From Enterovibrio sp042096095 (GTDB taxonomy: Bacteria > Pseudomonadota > Gammaproteobacteria > Enterobacterales > Vibrionaceae): a stretch of 7,362 nucleotides of DNA. Under the pieces are notes generated by a model. That model was not told where the DNA came from and did no database searches. It saw only the letters and a list, made by a program, of their open reading frames with translations. Position 1 is the first letter of the stretch. Each line of letters starts with the position of its first letter. The position numbers and the translations under genes were made by a program. The DNA lies in contig JBELME010000215.1 of the NCBI GenBank assembly GCA_042096095.1, positions 1-7,362 of the forward strand, written 5' to 3'. This document shows positions 4,486 to 7,362 of the stretch, piece after piece.

Positions 4486-6378
4486 ATGACAGAGCAAGTT
4501 TATAACGCGGGATCCATTGAAGTACTCAATGGTCTTGAGCCGGTTCGTCGTCGTCCCGGCATGTATACAGATACGACCCGTCCAAACCATCTTGGTCAGG
4601 AAGTCATCGATAACAGTGTCGACGAAGCGTTGGCAGGACATGCACGTAAAGTAGAAGTCATCCTTCATGCGGATCAATCCCTTGAAGTCATTGATGACGG
4701 CCGTGGTATGCCCGTCGATATTCACCCTGAAGAAGGGGTGTCAGGTGTCGAACTGATTCTCTGTAAATTGCACGCGGGTGGTAAGTTCTCTAACAATAAC
4801 TACCAATTCAGTGGCGGTTTGCACGGTGTGGGTATTTCGGTAGTGAATGCGCTATCGAACCGCGTCGAAGTCTCTGTCAAACGCGATGGTCAAGTGTATG
4901 AAATTGCATTTGAGCATGGTGATAAAGTACAAGAGTTGACGGTGACAGGCACGTGCGGGCGTCGTGCAAAAGGCACGCGCGTGCACTTCTGGCCTGACGC
5001 TAAGTACTTTGATTCTCCAAAATTCTCCGTTTCTCGCCTGAAAAACAACCTGAAAGCCAAAGCGGTACTTTGCCCTGGCCTTGAGATTGTCTTTACCGAT
5101 AAAAATACCAATGAAACCATCAAGTGGTGTTACGAAAGTGGCCTAAAAGACTACTTGGCGGAAGGCGTGAAAGGGTATGAACTCTTGCCTGCTGAGCCGT
5201 TTGTCGGTGACTTTAATGCGCCACATGAAGCCGCAGATTGGGCGATTATCTGGTTACCTGAAGGTGGTGAGCTCATCACTGAAAGCTACGTTAACCTGAT
5301 CCCAACGGCCCAAGGCGGTACGCACGTTAACGGTTTGCGCCAAGGCTTGCTGGACGCCATGCGTGAATTCTGTGAATTCCGCAATTTGCTGCCGCGCGGT
5401 GTGAAGCTGACGGCTGATGATATCTGGGACCGTTGTGCCTATGTTTTGTCAGTGAAGATGCAAGATCCTCAATTCGCCGGTCAAACCAAAGAGCGTTTGT
5501 CCTCACGCCAATGCGCAGCTTTTGTCTCTGGCGTGGTGAAAGATTCCTTCAGCTTGTGGCTCAATGAGCGTCCACAACTGGCAGAACAACTGGCAGAAGT
5601 GTGTATCGCCAATGCACACAAGCGTATGCGTGCTGCCAAGAAGGTGGTGCGTAAGAAAGTGGCCTCTGGCCCTGCACTGCCAGGTAAGCTGACAGACTGT
5701 TCTATGCAAGATTTAGCGCGCACTGAACTGTTCTTGGTCGAGGGTGACTCGGCCGGCGGTTCTGCGAAACAGGCGCGCGATCGTGAATTCCAAGCCATCA
5801 TGCCGCTGCGCGGTAAGATCCTTAACACGTGGGAAGTGTCTGCTGACCAAGTCTTGGCGTCGCAGGAAGTGCACGATATTTCAGTTGCGTTGGGTATCGA
5901 CCCTGACAGCGAAGATCTTTCAGGTTTGCGATACGGTAAAATCTGTATCCTCGCCGATGCAGACTCGGACGGCCTTCATATCGCTACATTGCTGTGTGCG
6001 CTGTTTGTTAAACACTTCCGCGCATTGGTAAGAGCGGGTCACGTTTACGTGGCAATGCCGCCTTTGTACCGTATCGATTGTGGTAAAGAAGTGTTCTATG
6101 CACTCGATGATGCAGAGAAAGCCGGTATTTTGGAAAGCCTTAGCCAAAAACGCGCCAAAATTGACGTTCAGCGATTCAAAGGTCTGGGTGAAATGAACCC
6201 GCTTCAGCTGCGCGAAACCACCATGGACCCTAACACGCGCCGTCTGGTGCAGCTCACCATTGATGATAATGAAGAGACTGACCGCATGATGGACATGTTA
6301 CTGGGTAAGAAGCGCGCTGAAGATCGTCGCCATTGGCTACAAGATAAAGGCGACATGGCTGAGTTAGCAGAAATTTAA
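4486..6378 (+). CDS. parE: DNA topoisomerase IV subunit B
   Basis: ParE is the ATPase subunit of topoisomerase IV (ParC2ParE2), which decatenates sister chromosomes and relaxes supercoils. From the ATG at 4486 the protein has 630 residues, the same length as E. coli ParE, and its start MTEQVYNAGSIEVLNGL aligns with E. coli MTQTYNADAIEVLTGL. An in-frame GTG at 4459 would add nine residues (639) with no counterpart in E. coli. In 630-residue numbering the GHKL ATPase has EVIDNSVDEAL (39-49), DDGRGMP (70-76) and GLHGVGIS (111-118). The transducer carries QGGTHVNGLRQG (about 276-287). The TOPRIM domain has VEGDSAGGSAK (Glu419) and the metal aspartates in ADADSDGL (491, 493, 495), followed by QRFKGLGEMNP. 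No ATG ribosome site is strong; GAAAG at 4471-4475 is the best. parC follows after 26 nt. Confidence 0.97.
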   Translation: MTEQVYNAGSIEVLNGLEPVRRRPGMYTDTTRPNHLGQEVIDNSVDEALAGHARKVEVILHADQSLEVIDDGRGMPVDIHPEEGVSGVELILCKLHAGGKFSNNNYQFSGGLHGVGISVVNALSNRVEVSVKRDGQVYEIAFEHGDKVQELTVTGTCGRRAKGTRVHFWPDAKYFDSPKFSVSRLKNNLKAKAVLCPGLEIVFTDKNTNETIKWCYESGLKDYLAEGVKGYELLPAEPFVGDFNAPHEAADWAIIWLPEGGELITESYVNLIPTAQGGTHVNGLRQGLLDAMREFCEFRNLLPRGVKLTADDIWDRCAYVLSVKMQDPQFAGQTKERLSSRQCAAFVSGVVKDSFSLWLNERPQLAEQLAEVCIANAHKRMRAAKKVVRKKVASGPALPGKLTDCSMQDLARTELFLVEGDSAGGSAKQARDREFQAIMPLRGKILNTWEVSADQVLASQEVHDISVALGIDPDSEDLSGLRYGKICILADADSDGLHIATLLCALFVKHFRALVRAGHVYVAMPPLYRIDCGKEVFYALDDAEKAGILESLSQKRAKIDVQRFKGLGEMNPLQLRETTMDPNTRRLVQLTIDDNEETDRMMDMLLGKKRAEDRRHWLQDKGDMAELAEI

Positions 6379-6404
6379 CTGGATTCTAGGGTCGGACGTT
6401 TTCA

Positions 6405-7362
6405 ATGACTGATATTACTTATGACGGTGTCGAGCAACTTCCACTGAGGAAGTTTACCGAGGATGCATACCTCAACTACTCGATGTACGTCATCATGGAC
6501 CGTGCTTTGCCATTTATTGGTGACGGTCTTAAGCCAGTACAGCGTCGCATCATTTATGCGATGTCAGAGCTGGGCTTGTCGGCAACGGCAAAATACAAGA
6601 AATCTGCCCGTACTGTGGGTGACGTGCTCGGTAAGTATCATCCACACGGTGACTCTGCGTGTTACGAAGCCATGGTATTGATGGCGCAGCCATTCTCTTA
6701 CCGCTACCCATTGGTGGATGGTCAAGGTAACTGGGGTGCGCCGGATGATCCGAAATCATTCGCTGCGATGCGTTACACCGAATCGCGTCTTTCTCGCTTC
6801 TCTGAAGTGCTCTTGGGTGAAATCAGCCAAGGCACAGTAGATTGGCAGCCGAACTTTGACGGCACCATGAAAGAGCCGAAAACCATGCCGGCGCGTCTGC
6901 CACACATTCTGTTGAATGGCGTGACAGGGATTGCGGTCGGCATGGCGACAGACATTCCTCCACATAACGTGCGTGAAATTGCGAATGCCGTCATCGCGCT
7001 TATTGACACACCTAAGCTGGACCTCGAGGGTGTGCTGGAATACGTCAAAGGCCCTGATTACCCGACGGAAGCCGAAATCATCACTCCGCAAGTGGAGCTT
7101 AAAAAGCTGTACCGCAGCGGTAAAGGCTCTGTTCGCATGCGTGCTTGCTGGCACAAAGAGAACGGGGACATCGTGATCACGGCGCTACCTCATCAAGTGT
7201 CTGGTGCGAAATTGCTTGAGCAAATCGCTAACCAAATGCGCGCGAAGAAACTGCCGATGGTCGAAGATCTGCGTGATGAATCCGATCATGAAAACCCGAC
7301 GCGTATCGTGATCGTGCCGCGCTCTAACCGTGTTGACTGTGATCAGCTGATGAATCACCTGT
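6405..7362 (+). CDS. parC: DNA topoisomerase IV subunit A, N-terminal part (3' truncated by window)
   Basis: ParC is the DNA-cleaving subunit of topoisomerase IV. The reading frame is open from ATG 6405 to the window edge, giving 319 complete codons of a protein usually near 750 residues. The winged-helix domain contains the quinolone-determining region GKYHPHGDSACYEAM (76-90) with Ser84 and Glu88, which match E. coli Ser80 and Glu84 and are the usual susceptible residues. The catalytic tyrosine is Tyr124 in AAMRYTESRL, preceded by the conserved Arg123. The segment NGVTGIAVGMATDIPPHN (171-188) carries the DNA-intercalating isoleucine region, and the tower domain begins afterwards. GGA (6394-6396) is 8 nt before the start and AGGG (6388-6391) lies further off. 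The 26-nt gap from parE has no terminator, so the subunits are co-transcribed. Confidence 0.97.
   Translation, partial: MTDITYDGVEQLPLRKFTEDAYLNYSMYVIMDRALPFIGDGLKPVQRRIIYAMSELGLSATAKYKKSARTVGDVLGKYHPHGDSACYEAMVLMAQPFSYRYPLVDGQGNWGAPDDPKSFAAMRYTESRLSRFSEVLLGEISQGTVDWQPNFDGTMKEPKTMPARLPHILLNGVTGIAVGMATDIPPHNVREIANAVIALIDTPKLDLEGVLEYVKGPDYPTEAEIITPQVELKKLYRSGKGSVRMRACWHKENGDIVITALPHQVSGAKLLEQIANQMRAKKLPMVEDLRDESDHENPTRIVIVPRSNRVDCDQLMNHL

Noticed and set aside
5363..5380. Repeated GAATTC-TGT-GAATTC in parE
   Set aside because: It is explained by the conserved coding sequence REFCEFR and has no sign of separate function.
5481..5828. 115-codon open frame on the minus strand inside parE
   Set aside because: It lies wholly opposite the conserved TOPRIM-proximal part of parE. 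Its translation is rich in Ser, Arg and Cys and resembles no family I know, and long antisense frames are common opposite conserved coding sequence.
6756..7154. 132-codon open frame on the minus strand inside parC
   Set aside because: It is a mirror of the parC coding frame, with no recognisable domain and no separate promoter or ribosome site that I can support.
1..7362. Mobile element, phage, toxin-antitoxin, CRISPR or RNA gene
   Set aside because: No transposase, integrase, direct-repeat array, tRNA-like fold or small toxin-like gene was found; intergenic gaps are at most 246 bp and all long frames are accounted for by housekeeping genes.

Overview
The window is an ordinary chromosomal segment of a gammaproteobacterium, most likely a member of the Vibrionaceae or a close relative. 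Every protein aligns from memory with its Escherichia coli counterpart over nearly its full length. The TolC homologue lacks the long C-terminal tail of the E. coli protein, and the layout hldE > < tolC / nudF > DUF1249 > cpdA > yqiA > parE > parC agrees with what I recall of Vibrio genomes. Base composition looks close to 50% G+C by eye; I did not count it, and I cannot name the genus.

Left end (1-214): the last 30 codons of hldE (LPS heptose biosynthesis) run rightward and meet tolC, which runs leftward. Between the two stop codons lies a perfect 24-bp palindrome with A and T tracts, a clear bidirectional terminator. tolC (215-1543, minus strand) encodes the outer-membrane efflux and secretion channel.

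Divergent regulatory region (1544-1789): 246 bp separate tolC from nudF. It holds two short dyads and only weak promoter candidates.

Right-hand gene string (1790-7362, all plus strand): nudF (ADP-sugar pyrophosphatase), a DUF1249/YqiB-type protein, cpdA (cAMP phosphodiesterase), yqiA (small alpha/beta-hydrolase esterase), parE and the first 319 codons of parC (topoisomerase IV). Gaps are 51, 81, 2, 96 and 26 nt, so this can be one operon with internal control points. The two longer gaps hold real inverted repeats: a long imperfect hairpin just after the DUF1249 stop and before the TTG start of cpdA, and a cluster of TGTGA/TCACA-type repeats between yqiA and parE.

Functionally the string joins nucleotide-sugar housekeeping, cAMP turnover, an esterase and chromosome decatenation, a conserved neighbourhood rather than a single pathway. 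I see no mobile element, CRISPR array, tRNA, rRNA or phage gene, and no evidence of an undescribed system. The points worth a second look are small regulatory structures and start-site questions.
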